A DNA stretch of 64,000 nt from Tilletiopsis washingtonensis (lineage: Eukaryota; Basidiomycota; Exobasidiomycetes; Entylomatales): positions 124,001 through 188,000 of the forward strand of contig NW_020312024.1 in NCBI RefSeq assembly GCF_003144115.1, read 5' to 3'. This document shows, one piece after another, positions 44,432 to 54,535 of the stretch. Positions within the stretch are counted from its first letter, which is position 1. The number at the start of each line of letters is the position of its first letter. The notes under the pieces were generated by a model. It did no database searches. It worked only from the letters and a program-made list of their open reading frames with translations, and had not been told where the DNA came from. Made by a program: the position numbers and the translations under genes.

Positions 44432-45852
44432 ATGCGCTTCCTCTCCCTGCTCCTCCTCTCGCTGCCTTTCACGCTGGCCACGCCTCTTCCAGCGGCGTTC
44501 GACCTCGAGGGCCACCGTGGAGGGCGCGGCGAGAACAGCGAGGAGACGCTCTTCTCCTACGCCCGCGCTCTGCTTGCCGGCGTGACTACGCTCGAGCTGG
44601 ACGTTGGCATTACGAGCGATGGCGTGCCGGTGGTGTGGCACGACGAGATGATCATGAAGGAGAAGTGCATCGGCGAGGGAGTGGGCGAGTACATCAAGGA
44701 GCTGAGCTTCGAGCAGGTGCGTTGCATGTCTCTTGCTCCGTTTTGCTGGCGCCTCATCGTCTCTTTGCAGGTCAAGGCGCTCGACTGCGGCTCGCTGCGC
44801 CAGACTGCGTTCCCGAGGCAGCAGATCCACCCGGGCGCGCGCATCCAGTCGCTGCAGCAGTTCTTTGACTTTGTCAAGTGCGCCGACGATGGAGAGAAGG
44901 TGCACTTCAACATCGAGAGCAAGCTGAGCCCGCCCACGCCTAACACGGTGAGTTCGAATTGGGATGAGCGAGGAGGAGAAACAGCGAGCGAGCGAGAGGG
45001 TGCAGCGCTTGCCTGTTGGAGCAGATCTGTGGAGACATGCCCAGCATTGCGAGGCCTCGGAGCCTTTACCCCTTCTACTCCCTCGTGTACTCACGCCTCT
45101 CTCTCTCTCCAGACCGTGGGCCCCCAGCAATTCGTCGACACCCTGCTCTCCTCGTACCGCTCCAACAACGTTCTCTCGCGCGTCACGTTCCAGTCCTTCG
45201 ACTGGCGCACCATCATTCGCGCCAAGGAGCAAGAGCCCTCCATCGTCACCGTCGCTCTGATCGACGCTTCCGATCTGCGTCCTATCTGGACGGCAGGCAT
45301 TGATATTGAGGCGCAGGAAGGGCCGGATCTGGCACAGAAGGTGGCGCAGGCTGCGAAGAAGGCCAACGCGGACATCCTCAGCCCGAGCCATGGAGTGGGA
45401 GAGGTCGAGGTGGAGGGTTATGTGCCGTTCGCGAACAAGACGATGGTGGATGAGGCACACAAGCTGGGCATGAAGGTCGTGCCGTACACCCCGAACTCGC
45501 TGTTCACTGGTGAGTGCTCTGCCCCTCGAGTGCGCACGGGATGCTGACTGCATGCGCCTCCAGCTGAGAAGCTGCTGGCTGATGGCGTCGACGGTCTGAT
45601 CACCGACTATCCCACATCGTGCGTGCCCTCCTCCCTTGTCCCTTTCCCTTTACCCGCCCTTGCTCCTACTCACTCACTCCTTGCTTGCTCGCTCTCGCAC
45701 ACAGTTTCTCCGAGTGGGCACGCGCCAAGAACTTCCGTCTGCCTGCGCCGGGAGAGGCGAAGCGTATCTCGCGCTGTGTTGCAAAGGCACAGCAGGCCGA
45801 GAAGAGCGCTGCGGGCAAGGGCAAGGGCGGCAAGGACGGCAAGAGCCACTAG
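44432..45852 (+). CDS. Secreted glycerophosphodiester phosphodiesterase
   Basis: Hydrolyses glycerophosphodiesters to glycerol-3-phosphate and an alcohol, useful for phosphate and glycerol scavenging outside the cell. Five exons, 44432-44716, 44771-44947, 45113-45509, 45564-45618 and 45705-45852, give 353 aa. A signal peptide (MRFLSLLLLSLPFTLA) covers about residues 1-16. GDPD catalytic residues are visible: His28-Arg29 in EGHRGGRGEN, Glu55 and Asp57 in TTLELDVGITSDGVP, and His70 in VVWHDE. Later family elements include HFNIESKL and the end ADGVDGLITDYP. A basic tail (GKGKGGKDGKSH) is unusual and could bind wall polyanions. The codon frame is secured by matching intron phases. A TATA-like element lies 75-80 bases upstream. 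Confidence 0.93.
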
Positions 45853-46296
45853 CGCACCCGCCGCACGGCGCTTGCGCTCAGGATATAGATTCGCTCGTTC
45901 TTCTCTCTCCGATTGACCTCGGGGCTTCTCTTGCTCCGCTTTGTTACCCCACACGCTCCTCGTTCGCCGAGTCGATGCACGCCTCTTGCAACGATGCTTC
46001 ATCGCTCTTCATTCTGAGCTCCTGCATCCGACCGAACGGAGCGCGCAGAGGAGCGCTTCAGCGGCAGCGTCTCGGCATGTGCGCAGCTGCTGCGAGTATG
46101 AGCGCCACGCGAGAGCGTGTTCCCGTCTGAAGCAAGCGTCAGACGGCGAGCCGGAGAGGCGAACATTTCTAGATGACATTTGCGGCGCAGAACAAAAGAG
46201 CGTCGTGGCGGGAAAAGAGCGTGGGCGAGAGGAGAGAGAGACACGGCGAAGGTGATGGGAAGCAGGGCTCGAGATCATGTGTGCGTTCTGCGTCCT
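45853..46296. other. Convergent intergenic region
   Basis: 3' flanks of the glycerophosphodiesterase (+) and the poly-Q protein (-). Composition is closer to balanced than in the coding regions. No feature is supported. Confidence 0.4.
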
Positions 46297-47556
46297 TCAC
46301 TTCTTCGTGTCCTTGTCCTTGCGGTCCTTCCAGTGCTCGAGCCCCTTCTCCAGCATCGCGCCCGTGACTGTTGCCAGGCATGCAGCGTGTGTCAGCTTCG
46401 TGCTCGCCAGACCTGCGGCCCCCCTCTACGAGATGGCACGCGCTCGGATGACTCACCAGCGCCAAGCATCGCATCCTGGATGCGCTTGCCATTGCTCGTC
46501 TTCTTCGACTTCTGACTGCCCGACTCGCTGTCGCTGCTGCTGCTGCTACTCGAACGGCCCGACTTGCTGCCGCCGCGCTTGCGATTGCCGTGCTTGTCTG
46601 CGCGGCAGGCGATGCGCTGTGTCAGCGATGTGGGGAAGGGCGACGAGGGCATGTCGAGCGGAACAGAACAGTCACACTTGACTCACTGCTGCGACGCGGC
46701 TTGCTCCAGCCGTCTGCGTACCCACGAGCGATCGACGCCTGAGGAGCTTGCGTCAGTTGTTGGAGACGACGAGCGAGCAGCAACAGGACGCACCTGGATG
46801 TGCGGCGGCACCGCGCCTCCTCCATAGTGGCCGTACGGACTCATCATGCCTTGAGCTCCCGTGCCGAGGCCTAGGCCACCATGCGGGCCGTACTGCCCGT
46901 ACGCTGCAGCCTGTGCGGCCCAGGGCGGCGGCATGCCGCCCATGCCGCCGTACGCACCCATGCGCGGGTCGTAGCCGCCATAAGGCGAGCCCCAGCCCTG
47001 CATGGGCGCCGAAGTGGGCGGCGAAAAGGGCGGAGGCGGGACGCGACCGCGAGGATAGAACGGAGGCTGACTGGGTGAGCCGTAGGGGTTCTGCGCTGAG
47101 GGCGCACTCCACGGTGGAGGAGCGCCCCACGGCGATGACGCAAAGCCATGGCCATAGCCTTGAGGTGCACCGTACGGCGGCCAGCCTCCAGGTGCACCGC
47201 CAGGCGCTGGTGCACCATACTCGGCGCCCGGATAGCCGGCGGGCGGATAGCCGTAGCCGCCGGCTGCGGCGGGCGGCTGAGGAGGGTACTGCTGCGGCGG
47301 CGCAGGCGGCGGATAGGCGGAGCGCGAGGCATGCTGCGCCATTTGCTGTTGCTGCTGCTGCTGTTGCTGCTGAGCTTGCTGCTGCGAGCCCGGCGGTGGC
47401 TGAGAAGGCTGTCCGCCGGGCGGTCCGCCAGGAGGAGGACCAGCGCCGCCGCCGCCGCCACCGGCGCCGGGCGGCGGCGGATACGCGTCGAAGGCGCCGT
47501 AGTAGTTGCTGCCGGGCCACGCCATCGATGCACTCGGACGACGCTGCTCGCTCACC

Positions 47557-47588
<32 letters not shown>

Positions 47589-47673
47589 AGCGCGCTGTCG
47601 TGGCTCGCGCTGCGCTGTGCGCTGCTCTTGCTGACCGCGCGGGTCGTGCTGCTGCTCCGGATGGCCTCCTCCG

Positions 47674-47712
<39 letters not shown>

Positions 47713-48272
47713 GCGAAGAGGGCGTACTGCTGTGCCTCGTAGTACTGCTGCGCCTCGAACTCGTGCTGCAGACGCTGGTACGCGGCGAACTCGTCGTGCT
47801 GCTGGTGCTGATGCTGGTGCGACTGCTGCCAGTAGTCGTGCTGCTCGTGCGAGCGCCGCTCCTGCTCTTCTTCGTGGTGGTGACGCTCTTTCTTGTCCTT
47901 GCTGCGTTCGTGCGAGCCGCCTGCGCGATGGTCGTCGCGGTGGCCGTGGCCGTGGTGGTCGCGGTGGCGGTGCTTGCCCTTGTCCTTGCTGTGCTTGTCG
48001 GGCTTCTGCTGGCCGCCAAAGGCCTCCTGCGCGTAGTTGGCGACGAAGGGCGCAGCCAGACGGATGCCGGTCTTGGCTAGGTCGGCGACGACGCCACGTG
48101 CCGCAAGGGCACTCGATGCGTCGGCCGTGGTGAAGAGCGCACGTCCGAGATGGAAGTGCGCAGAGGTGGGAGGTGGATGGCGATGAAGGAGGAGAGAGAA
48201 GGGCGAGCTGGACGAGGGGTGAGGGTGATCACAAGGGCAGATGAGGCTGAGTCCGACGAAGAGGGGGAACAA
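46297..48272 (-). CDS. Gln/Pro/Gly/Tyr-rich low-complexity protein, 5' end unresolved
   Basis: I recognise no family. The 3' exons are clear: a large exon from 46794 upward, then about 46687-46741, 46481-46598 and 46297-46370, with GTGCGT or GTGAGT donors and matching phases. The last exons encode a Ser/Lys-rich stretch and the end GAMLEKGLEHWKDRKDKDTKK. The large exon has an Ala-rich helical start (VVADLAKTGIRLAAPFVANY), a His/Lys/Asp/Arg-rich part, Gln runs of 10-12, then long Gly/Tyr/Pro repeats (GYPGAEYGAP, PPYGAPQGYG), a prion-like composition. No ATG precedes the helical start in this frame: the frame opens at about 48272 on a TTG. A 5' exon or start is therefore missing from my model. 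An RNA-binding or condensate role is possible but unsupported. Confidence 0.6.
47559..47588. repeat. (CTG)10 tract, encodes Q10 on the minus strand
   Basis: Ten uninterrupted CTG units, read as CAG in the low-complexity protein gene. Confidence 0.9.
47676..47711. repeat. (CTG)12 tract, encodes Q12 on the minus strand
   Basis: Twelve uninterrupted CTG units, the longest pure triplet run in the window. A third, imperfect run lies at 47343-47375. Confidence 0.9.
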
Positions 48273-48777
48273 GGGCTTGGTACTTTGAGCGCGCGCGCCT
48301 TCTTAGGGCTTTGTGCTTGTGCAAGCCTGCTGCGCAAATGGCACGATGGCTGAGCTGCTCCTGTGACGGCATCGAGGCGGCCGGATGTCCCGCTCGGGGC
48401 CGGCCAGCACGTGGTTCTCGCGGATGCGGGTCAGAGCACTGTGTTCCTGGCGTCAGGGGGCGGAGCACTCTGTTTCACAGCCTCACGGCGGCGCCAGGCG
48501 GATAAGGCCAGCTCGCCGCCGCCCGCTCCTAATGCCCACATGGCTGAACGCACGCTTAACTGCTGGTCGCGAGCATGATGATATGAGCATGAGGATGTCG
48601 ATGTTGTACAGGTGAGGAGAAGCGCGTAGAGGAAGGTGAAAGCCGCAGTCCTGAGGGAGAGGCGACCGCGACGGCGAGGCGAGACGAGGATGAGACGAAC
48701 GATCAGGCGAAGCTGCAAGGCAAGGTCAGGCGACGGTCAGCAGCGAGCAGAAGGCAGCAGGCGCTCAGGAGAGCTGC
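48273..48777. other. Intergenic region between two minus-strand genes
   Basis: This should contain the promoter and perhaps the missing first exon of the low-complexity gene. Minus-strand ATGs occur at 48372 and 48541, but I found no donor that joins them convincingly to the main exon. Confidence 0.4.
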
Positions 48778-50008
48778 TCACCGGCCAAAGGTGCCGCGCA
48801 CCATCCAGTCCGAGCCGACCTTTTTGCGCTTGTCCAGATCCAAGCCATACATGCTCCTCAGTGCCGGGCTCATCTCCTTCTTGTCGCCTTCCTTCTTAGC
48901 TTTGGCCATTATGGCCGCCGCCGCGCTCCCCGCTCCCGCTCCGGCATTCATCGTCTCCACGCTGGGACCCTCCAACTTCTGCCTCTTGCTGCCTGGTCCT
49001 TCCTCCAGCGCAGCAGCGAGCATGGCAGCCGCTTCAGCCTTGCGAGCCTTCTTCTCCTCCTTGCGTCGCTGCTTCTCTGCCTCATCTTCTCCGCCCTCGA
49101 CGCCAGCATCGAGCTTCTTGCTCTTGCTCTTGCGCTCGGCCTTCTCCTTTGCCTCGATTGCACGACGAGCCTCCATGGCAGCGCGCATCGGAGCTTCCTC
49201 CTCTGCCGTAGGGTTGAGGACGACGACTTCTCCCGTCGGAGAGACTTCTCCCTTTGCGAGTACGGCCGCATCGAACGGCGTAGCGCAGAGCGGGCAAGGC
49301 TGCATGTCCTTTCCCTTCTCGCTGCCCTCCTGATCACTGCCGCTGCCACTTCCCGCCGCCTCCTCCTGCCCGGGCGCCTTGCGCTTGGAACTAGAGCTGG
49401 ACGGCGTGCATGTGGCGCGCAGACCTTGTTCGGACATGACGCATCCGCAGCGGCCCATGTAGACAAAGCGCGCCCGGCCGTTCATGGCACGCTGAGTCAG
49501 AGGACACAGGAACGACGAGCGAGCAGTCGTGAGCGTGGAGGAGCGACTGAGCGACTCGGGAGCGTCGGACGAGGATGCCTCGGGAGACGGCGTGAGCTTG
49601 AGCGTAGTAACGTCCTGTTGTGATTGAGACACATGAGACGTCAGCCCAACGATGCCAATGCGAGGAGTGCGCATCGATGGTCTGGGCGTGCTCATGTTGC
49701 AGCGCTTGCCTGACTGCACCCGCACCTCTCTGTCCAGCACTCACCGCCATACGTCTAACATGCGCCACCTCGTCCAGCTCGCCCTTCTGCTGCTGCTGCG
49801 CCCTTGCAGCGAGGTGCAGCAGCATAGCCTCGCGATTGTACATGCGCCCCAGCTGGTCCGCCACGACGGGCTGCACGAGCGGCTCGCGACTGAGGCGACA
49901 GAGCGTCCAGAGGAGACGAAGACGCTGTGCGGGATCGGAAGCGGACGAGTCGGCCTTGACGCGCACCATGTCGGTGCGCCGCGCGATGGTGCCGCCGTCG
50001 GCACCCAT
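48778..50008 (-). CDS. RTF2: Replication termination factor 2 (Rtf2)
   Basis: Nuclear protein of the Rtf2 family, which in fission yeast acts at site-specific replication fork barriers and in splicing, and in humans is a replisome-associated fork factor. Two exons, 49745-50008 and 48778-49614, give 366 aa. The start MGADGGTIARRTDMVRVK closely follows the family N-terminus (MGxDGGTIPKRxELVRxK). An atypical RING-like region follows: SSFLCPLTQRAMNG, FVYMGRCGCVMS and PCPLCATPFD carry the Cys residues. The C-terminal third is Lys/Glu/Ala-rich and charged. The end (MSPALRSMYGLDLDKRK, SDWMVRGTFGR) fits the usual short conserved tail. The intron (130 nt) falls after VAHVRRMA in phase 0. Confidence 0.92.
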
Positions 50009-50264
50009 GATGGAGAGAGGATAAAGCGGGGAGAGGGCGAGGGTGACCAAGGTGTGGTGGCGAGAGGTAAGCCGCTGCGCGCGCAGCTGCAGCGCTCATG
50101 CGGTGCCGCGCCCCGCGCGCCAAGGCGCTGTCACACGCCATGGCGCACTAGACTCGCAGCGCCGTCGAGGTTGTGGCGCACGGCAGCAGCGACCCCCACT
50201 CGAGCTCGACAAACGTCAGCTCTCCGCTCCGCCATCATTCCACTCCGTCCACTCTATGTATTCC

Positions 50265-52548
50265 TCACAGCTCCGCCAGCAGCCATTCGCCCGCCTGTCC
50301 CACGTCCCACAGCGCCACGCCCACCTCTTCGTAGTCGCGCAGCACCTCGGCACGCATGGCCATCGTGTTGGCCGAGGGCCAGTAGGCGCGGTAGTAGCTC
50401 GCGAACGGCTTGCCGCCGTTTGCCTCGGGCGGCACATCGGCGGGCTGTTGATGCGAAGGCATCGGCGCCACAAAGTCGATGTACTGCTCCCCCGATTGCG
50501 GCTCTTGACGGATCAGAGCCTGCCAGCGCAGCGTTAGTACATGCGAGCAGAGCGGAGAGGTGCCGCAACTCACCTTGTGGTCTTCTAGACGCGCAATCAG
50601 CTCGCTGTGGGTGAAGGGCTGGCCGGCAAAGCGCAGCACCGCCTGCAGGCGCGAGTCGGCCTCCTTCTTGTCTGCCTTGGCTCTTGCGGCCGCTTGTGCG
50701 TCCTGTTCGATTGCCGCAGCGCGCAAGGGTGAGTGCGACGGGCCAGCGTGACAAGGACCCGGCGCAGGCCGCAAGCAGCAGCGGTAGCGCACACCTGGAG
50801 ACAAGCCGACTTACCGTGTTGTTGTCCTTGCTGACCAACGGACTAGGTGGGGGAATCTTGGGCACGCCATTCGTCGACTCGCTCTCCTTGTCGAACCACC
50901 CCACGGGATACGCATAGCCGTACAGCGGGAAGCCCATGAGGAGTTTCTGCCTGCTTCCCTGCATCAGCACAGCGCTTCTCCGCTCTCCGTCGTCGATGAG
51001 ACGGAACCGCAAAGCACAACTCACCGCACGCCATGATGCTCGACATACTGCGCTGTCGTCATGTCAAAGCCCGCAGCCGCAAAGCCGGCGCCTGATCCCG
51101 GGCCGAAGAGCCCATTGGCGGCGCCTCCGTCCACCTCCAGCGTGCCCTGCAGCATCTCAATGTTCTCGCGCAGCCATTCGAGCGGCGTGTTTGGGCCTGG
51201 CACCTGAAGACGACCGCGCTGGTCAGGTCAAAGTGCAACTAGCGCGGAGCGGAGGGAGACGTACCCGAACTCCATCTTGCCTCAACGGGCTCTTTGAGGG
51301 CAGAGCATCGACGTCAAAGATGTCGGCATACGCCAGGCCTTTCATGCCCGAGTAGTCGTATGTCATGCTAGTGACTATTTCCGCTCTCAGTCAGCTTCTG
51401 CTGCCTTTCCACATTCGATGATACGCGGATGCGGGCGGCGCGGCAACTCACTCAGATCCACCAGTGGGGAAAGTGCCTTGTAAGCCTGCAGGGCAATGAC
51501 GTTCATGCGTGCCTCGTCGCCCGCCTCTTCGCCCTCCTTGATGCGCCGAAAGGGCGGCAGAACAATGCCGAGCACCTTGTCGTGCGCGTGGAGCGCTTCA
51601 CTGAGCTCCTTGATGAGATGCTCCAGTGCCCATACCGCGCCGACTTCAAGCACGAGACCGTCGTAGCCCTGAGCTTGCACGTGGGAGATGATGCCGTCGA
51701 CGAAGGAACGGAGCTGGGAGTCGGAGGAGAGGAGCTCGGCCAGCAATTCTGCCGTCCATGTCTTTCCATCACAGCGTCAGTCTCGCGACTGAGCCCTCGC
51801 ATGACCGTACCGTAATGCAGTCCACCCCACATCTCTCCTGAGACTCACGTTGTCAAGCGCAAATCTCGGCACCACCTTCACCCTGCCCTCGCCCTCCTCC
51901 TCTCCCTGCTGGTTCTTGGCGGGCAGCTGCAATCTCCTCATCCACGCCGCATCTTCCTCGGTCGGCTCGCCGCGTACTTCATACCACGTCGTAGCTCGCG
52001 TGTGCACCGGATCGACAGTGTGCCAGCAGGGCGCGACGTGTGTGAACTTGTGCCGACTACGAGAAGCGTGTCAGATGCTGCGGAGGAGGGAAATAGGGGA
52101 TGAGGAGGGATGACGCACTACTTCTCGACGAGCCCGGTGCCGCGCGGATTCCAGGGCGTTACATAGCCCAGGACGTTGCGGCTGAAGGCCAGAGCGGGAG
52201 GCGTGAGTGAGGCGGGTTGCACACGTGCTGTGATGCGCGCGACAGTCGAGAAGCAAGGCGGGACACTCCTTGCCCGTCTCTGTTGCCCTTGCACCACTAG
52301 ATGCACCAGCTCTCTCACTGCGCGCTCGCCCCTCTGCCCTTGATGCACACTCACCCACTCCTCCTCAACTGCGCGCCCGTATCTGCCGCCTCTGCGGTGC
52401 CGTTCTGCAAGCGCGTCACGCGTTCGGCGGCGAGGATGGCGCTGCGGGAGGGAAAAGGCGAGCGGAGTGCCTGTGCGCGTGCGGCGTGCGGCACTGCGGC
52501 GAGGAGCGCGAGCAGCAGCAAGGGCAGCAGCGCGACGAGGCGCGCCAT
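50265..52548 (-). CDS. CHID1: GH18-fold chitinase-like protein, CHID1 type
   Basis: TIM-barrel protein related to chitinase-domain-containing protein 1 (stabilin-interacting chitinase-like protein in animals), a secretory-pathway or lysosomal sugar-binding protein. Nine exons (transcript order): 52355-52548, 52122-52181, 51849-52056, 51452-51761, 51265-51374, 51025-51203, 50815-50950, 50574-50702, 50265-50519; 526 aa. A signal peptide (MARLVALLPLLLLALLAAV) opens the protein. CHID1-like signatures are VLGYVTPWNPRG, KFTHVAPCWH, VVPRFALDN-TWT, GYDGLVLEV (186-194), SMTYDYSG, LLMGFPLYGYAY and EVGVALWDVGQ. The canonical GH18 catalytic DxxDxDxE is not present; GYDGLVLEV keeps one Asp and one Glu, as I recall for CHID1. 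Intron 8 has a TACTAAC branch point. It shares a 351-bp divergent promoter region with PXMP4. Confidence 0.88.
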
Positions 52549-52899
52549 GATGCCGGGGTGTGGGAGAGAGCAAGCAAGTGGAGCGGACGCAAGTGCGAGT
52601 GCGGGGAAGCAGGCACGTGAGCGCCCCTCTCTTCTCACGCGCCGCGCTGGCCGAGAGAGGCACGCGCGCCGTGCCGTGGCCTGCCTCAGCCTGCCTCGTG
52701 CGCCGGCGCTGTGCCGGGCCGGCTTCCCCGCATCGGCGCGTCTCGCAGCGTACGGCACCTGGCTCCCATCTCTCTCTCTCTCCTCCACTTCTCTCCAGCT
52801 TCCGTTCTTTTTTCTTCTCTTCGCATCCCGCTCCTTGGCACGCCTCCCTCCCTCCCCCGCATCCGCTCCCCGCGCGCGCCCACGTCACATCGCGCCGCA
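52549..52899. promoter_or_regulatory. 351-bp divergent promoter region between CHID1-like and PXMP4
   Basis: Both genes read outward from this short region, so their promoters must lie close together or overlap. It has a CT-rich tract (about 52764-52800) before the PXMP4 ATG and GC-rich sequence on the other side. No individual motif is assigned. Confidence 0.5.
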
Positions 52900-54261
52900 A
52901 TGTCGCTCGCAAACGTCCATGCCGCCCTCGAGCAGGCCGTGCTCGAGCCGGCGTACCACGATGCGCTGGCGGTGGTCAAGGTGCGTGGGCGAGCAAGGCA
53001 ATGCGTGACGAGAAAGAGCAGTGGGGCCGGCGAGGCACCGCGGGTGGTGCGCTGGCGAGATGCTGGTGCATGGAGTGGGGCGCACGAGCATGGGGGGCGC
53101 AAGTGAGAGGGCGTGAGGGCGTCACGGCTGGGGCGAGAGAAACGGCGCAGCTGGCGCAAGGCAAGCGGAACAAGGCGGCGGGAAGTGAGAGGCATGCCCG
53201 GCGTCTCTAGCACGTCTCTTCTGCCTCATCCGCACGCGCACTGCTCACTCCACTCGCCAGGCCGCGCGCAACGGCCTCGTCTACGGCGCCAAGATCCGCT
53301 TCCCGCACGCCCTGGTCATGTCCATCCTCTTCGGGCGCGGCTCGTATGCCGACCGCATGCGCTTCGTCCTCACGGCCACGCGCCAGCACGCGACGAATCT
53401 CTGCAAGTTTGCCTCGCTCTACAAGGCCGTCACGATTCTGCTGCGGCGGACGCGCGGAGGCAAGCCGAAGGGTGGGGATGCGTTTCTGGCGGGCGTGGTG
53501 GGAGGATATGCAGTGTTTGGCGAGAGAAACGCGGTCAATGAACAGGTGAGTGTAAGGCTGGCGGCTGGGCTGCGAAAGGCTGGACAAAGCGGACACTGGG
53601 CGGCGGGCGGCGGAGCATGAGCAGGGGCAAGGAGGAGTGGAGGCAGAGAGAGTGTATGAGATGAGGGCGGAATGCGCAGCCGCTTGCATCCACACGCAAC
53701 GCAGCGGAGGGGAGCCAAGTCGAGCTCGGACGAGCGTGCTTGCGCATGAATGTGGCCACCTTCATCTCGCCGGCTCTCCATCTTCGCTTCGCGTTGCAAA
53801 GCCTCCTCCCTCTGCTCCTCTTCCCCTCTAACAACGCTCCTCAGATCGTGCTCTACTGCGTCGCCCGCTGCGTCTCTGCCCTCCTGCCCCGGCAGCAAGT
53901 GGCTTCCAACTGGCCGTCCGACCGGCCCATTCCGACCGAGAGCAAGACGTTCAGTGTATTTGCGGCCGTCGTATGGGGAAGTGTCATGTGGCTGTTCGAT
54001 CAGCGACGACAGAATCTGCAGGGTGGACTGGTCAACTCGATGGACTGTGAGTCTGCCGCACGTAGCGAGGCGAAGAAGATATTGGCTGATATCAAGCGAT
54101 GCGCAGATCTTTACGTCAACGCGGAGAAGTGGCAGAAGTACGTGCTCTTCGCTCTAGACTGGATGCCGAGCCTGCGATCACAGTTCTGCATGCTGACACC
54201 TCCCCTCGCCCCTCCTCTCTCGCTCTTCAGCCTGCGCACACTCATTTGGCACAACAAGTAG
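52900..54261 (+). CDS. PXMP4: Peroxisomal membrane protein PXMP4 (PMP24), Tim17/22 family
   Basis: Multi-span peroxisomal membrane protein of the Tim17/Tim22/Tim23/PMP24 family; its exact function is not settled. Five exons, 52900-52980, 53261-53545, 53845-54046, 54107-54137 and 54231-54261, give 209 aa, close to the 212 of human PXMP4. Diagnostic stretches are ARNGLVYGAKIRFPHALVMS, ATRQHATNLCKFASLYK, LAGVVGGYAVFG, NEQIVLYCVARCVSAL and the end NLRTLIWHNK. Introns of 280 and 299 nt are longer than average here. Together with the AKL-ended acyl-CoA ligase it is one of two peroxisomal genes in the window, though they are 35 kb apart and so probably unlinked in regulation. Confidence 0.93.
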
Positions 54262-54535
54262 ACTTGCCCGGCCTGCTTTTCAGTCGCTTCGCCTCTCGCG
54301 GCGCTACCGCCTCTCCATCACACGCTAGACGCCCTCACGCCTCCCCGTCTCCGCATCTCGACCCAATCGATCAGTCCGGCTCGCAGCAGTTTCAAGCTTG
54401 CAACTTGATTTTGGAATCGCCGTTGAGAGGGAGAGACGTGACGGGCGTGAGGAGGGGGTAAAATGGTAAGAGCTACATGAGATTTGAGAGACGTGGATCG
54501 GGCTGTGATGTGAGACGAGGCGGAGGTCGGGGTCA

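Noticed and set aside
44126-45553. 475-codon open frame antisense to the glycerophosphodiesterase
   Set aside because: It mirrors the codon bias of a well-supported gene, runs across its introns, and has no domain pattern of its own.
46748-48133. 461- and 310-codon plus-strand frames with poly-Leu and Ala/Arg runs
   Set aside because: These are the CTG tracts and GC-rich codons of the minus-strand poly-Q gene read in other frames.
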